From Acidimicrobiaceae bacterium (GTDB lineage Bacteria > Actinomycetota > Acidimicrobiia > Acidimicrobiales > Ilumatobacteraceae), in assembly GCA_020637295.1 (NCBI GenBank), contig JACJWF010000023.1, positions 1 through 32,209 of the forward strand: DNA of 32,209 bases, read 5' to 3'. The position numbers and the translations under genes are program-made. Below the pieces are notes generated by a model. The model had not been told where the DNA came from. It worked only from the letters and a program-made list of their open reading frames with translations, and made no database searches. Of the stretch, positions 31,378-32,209 are shown one piece after another. The first letter of the stretch is position 1. Each line of letters begins with the position of its first letter.

Positions 31378-31638
31378 ATGCCCGCCCACACCACTCCCCT
31401 GCCTTCGATGCCCCAGCCCGCACGCGCCGGCCAGCTCCCGCGGCTGGTGTCGATCGAGGCCGTCGCCGAGCACCTCGGCGTATCGGTCCGTCACGTCCGT
31501 CGACTCGTGTACGAGCGCCGCATTCCGTACGTGAAGTGGGGCCATCTTGTGCGCTTCGACGTGGACGACGTCAACGCCTGGGTCGCCGGATCCCGGATCG
31601 CCGTCGTCGATCTCTCCGACTCGCAGGGTCGACGGTGA
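31378..31638 (+). CDS. Excisionase-like helix-turn-helix protein (HTH_17/MerR-type)
   Basis: 86 residues. The domain LVSIEAVAEHLGVSVRHVRRLVYERRIPYVKWGHLVRFDVDDVNAWVAG (shown in parts: LVSIEAVAEHLGVS, HVRRLVYERRIPYVK, LVRFDVDDVNAWV) is a winged helix-turn-helix of the excisionase/HTH_17 family. It has the recognition helix, the R-[IL]-P turn and the wing ending in a DVxxW helix. The first ~20 residues are a flexible Pro-rich tail. GAGG sits 9 nt before the ATG. It lies 92 bp upstream of the integrase, the standard xis-int order. It probably steers excision and may repress its own promoter. Confidence 0.87.
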   Translation: MPAHTTPLPSMPQPARAGQLPRLVSIEAVAEHLGVSVRHVRRLVYERRIPYVKWGHLVRFDVDDVNAWVAGSRIAVVDLSDSQGRR

Positions 31639-31719
31639 CGCGTAGCCTGGGCGTGCGCGTCGTCGTCACGGTCGCTGCCTCGCCGTTCCCTCGGCCCCGA
31701 TCGCTACGAGCACCCGTGC

Positions 31720-31727
31720 GGAGGTGA
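31720..31727 (+). promoter_or_regulatory. Strong ribosome binding site of the integrase
   Basis: GGAGGTGA, close to the perfect anti-16S complement, ends 3 nt before the ATG at 31731. It decides that start over the frame opening at 31724. Confidence 0.7.
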
Positions 31728-31730
31728 CCG

Positions 31731-32162
31731 ATGGGGTTCGTCGAACCGACCAAGTTCACGCTGGTGACGAATCGAACCACCGGCGTCACCACCAAGCGGA
31801 TCAGCCGCGACACGAAGTGGAAGGCCCGCTACCGCGACGCCAAGGGCCGGGCACGGAGCAAGACCTTCGACCGCAAGCACGACGCCGAGAAGTTCCTCGC
31901 CCGCATCGACACCGACATCCAACGCGACGAGTGGGTCGACCCGCAGCGACGCCGCGCCGGATTCGACGAGTGGGCCGACGCCTGGTTCACCACCACCGCT
32001 CGCCTCTCCGCTTCGACCCGCCGGGGCTACGAGAAGACGCTGCGGCTGTACGTGCGCCCGGCGTTCGGCGGCCGGCGGATCGCCTCGATCGACTGGCTCG
32101 AGGTCGAGTTTGTTCGTGTCGTCGCTCGTGGAGCGCGGGCTCAGCCCGAAGACGTGTCGTGA
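31731..32162 (+). CDS. Tyrosine integrase, N-terminal part, apparently frameshifted
   Basis: 143 residues before a TGA. The N-terminus is the arm-type DNA-binding domain (KWKARYRDAKGRARSKTF, then DAEKFLARIDTDIQRDEWVDP). It is followed by the start of the SAM-like core-binding domain (FDEWADAWFTTT, ASTRRGYEKTLRLYVRPAFG, RRIASIDWLEVEF). Family members go on with a phrase like FVSSLVERGLSPKTxRDAVSVL. Exactly that phrase is encoded in the +1 frame from 32113, so the frame is lost at about 32109-32113. The catalytic R, H, R, Y region lies beyond the window. Either the gene is broken or there is a sequencing error. It reads away from ssrA. Confidence 0.8.
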   Translation: MGFVEPTKFTLVTNRTTGVTTKRISRDTKWKARYRDAKGRARSKTFDRKHDAEKFLARIDTDIQRDEWVDPQRRRAGFDEWADAWFTTTARLSASTRRGYEKTLRLYVRPAFGGRRIASIDWLEVEFVRVVARGARAQPEDVS

Positions 32163-32209
32163 CGCGGTGTCGGTGCTGTCGCCCATCATGAAGATGGCGC
32201 AGCGGGCGA
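32113..32209 (+). pseudogene. Out-of-frame continuation of the integrase (partial)
   Basis: From TTC at 32113 the +1 frame reads FVSSLVERGLSPKT, then CRDAVSVLSPIMKMAQRA, open to the window end. This is the normal continuation of the integrase core-binding domain. It needs one extra base or two missing bases near 32109-32113 (GAGTTTGTTCGTG). Confidence 0.7.

Larger units (their letters stand above)
20010..32209. mobile_element. Putative ssrA-associated genomic island (right end outside window)
   Basis: Everything right of the tmRNA is accessory: helicase-nuclease, Type III-like restriction-modification, ATPase plus small protein, and then excisionase-like and integrase genes that read toward the right edge. 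Base composition is lower in parts. Single 60-base lines counted by hand inside mod and the ATPase gene reach 53-57% GC, against 78% for a line in ddaH. tmRNA 3' ends are a common target of tyrosine integrases. The second attachment copy is expected beyond 32209; I found no repeat of the ssrA 3' end inside the window. Confidence 0.65.

Noticed and set aside
1..32209. CRISPR array
   Set aside because: No regularly spaced repeats seen; the Cas4-like domain belongs to the helicase fusion and no other cas gene is present.

Overview
The window looks like the chromosome of a high-GC actinobacterium. Coding density is high and third codon positions are strongly G/C biased. The murI-rph-rdgB and mec/cysM blocks run in the same order and direction as in mycobacteria, as recalled (Rv1334-Rv1341). 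Many genes carry a TANNNT -10 hexamer only 6-8 nt before the start codon, the layout of leaderless actinobacterial mRNAs. The secreted proteins built from ~120-residue 'DTR' repeats suggest class Acidimicrobiia, but that placement is inference.

Left part (1-19.6 kb), housekeeping and surface functions. A tightly overlapping feoA-feoB-NifU-like operon (minus strand) sits behind a candidate iron-repressor box. It is followed by a D-threonine-aldolase-like enzyme and by murI-rph-rdgB with a CPBP intramembrane protease upstream. Next come an acyltransferase plus a DMT permease, and a secreted protein with three DTR repeats and a C-terminal sortase-like domain. The sulfur-transfer pair mec/cysM lacks cysO between its genes and is divergent from smpB-ddaH. 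After that come a mug DNA glycosylase with an EthD-like gene, a TrmO-MOSC fusion, a GH1 glycosidase, a DUF1330-like protein, and a second secreted DTR protein that ends in an SGNH hydrolase instead of a sortase.

The tmRNA gene ssrA (19622-20009) marks a boundary. To its right, up to the window end, is what I read as a genomic island using ssrA as its attachment site. The cargo is a UvrD-type helicase fused to a Cas4/AddB-like iron-sulfur nuclease. Convergent to it is a four-gene minus-strand operon: Type III-like res, mod, an AAA/ABC-type ATPase and a small protein of unknown function. A divergent small gene lies next to res. Then come a small membrane ORF, an excisionase-like HTH gene preceded by two palindromes exactly 42 bp apart, and a tyrosine-integrase N-terminus that appears frameshifted shortly before the window ends.

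The most interesting candidate system is this island: restriction-modification genes co-transcribed with an ATPase/small-protein pair and flanked by a helicase-nuclease. The small protein has D, E-x-H and K residues spaced loosely like a degenerate nuclease core. The ATPase has no TOPRIM domain, so this is not a plain Gabija or OLD system.
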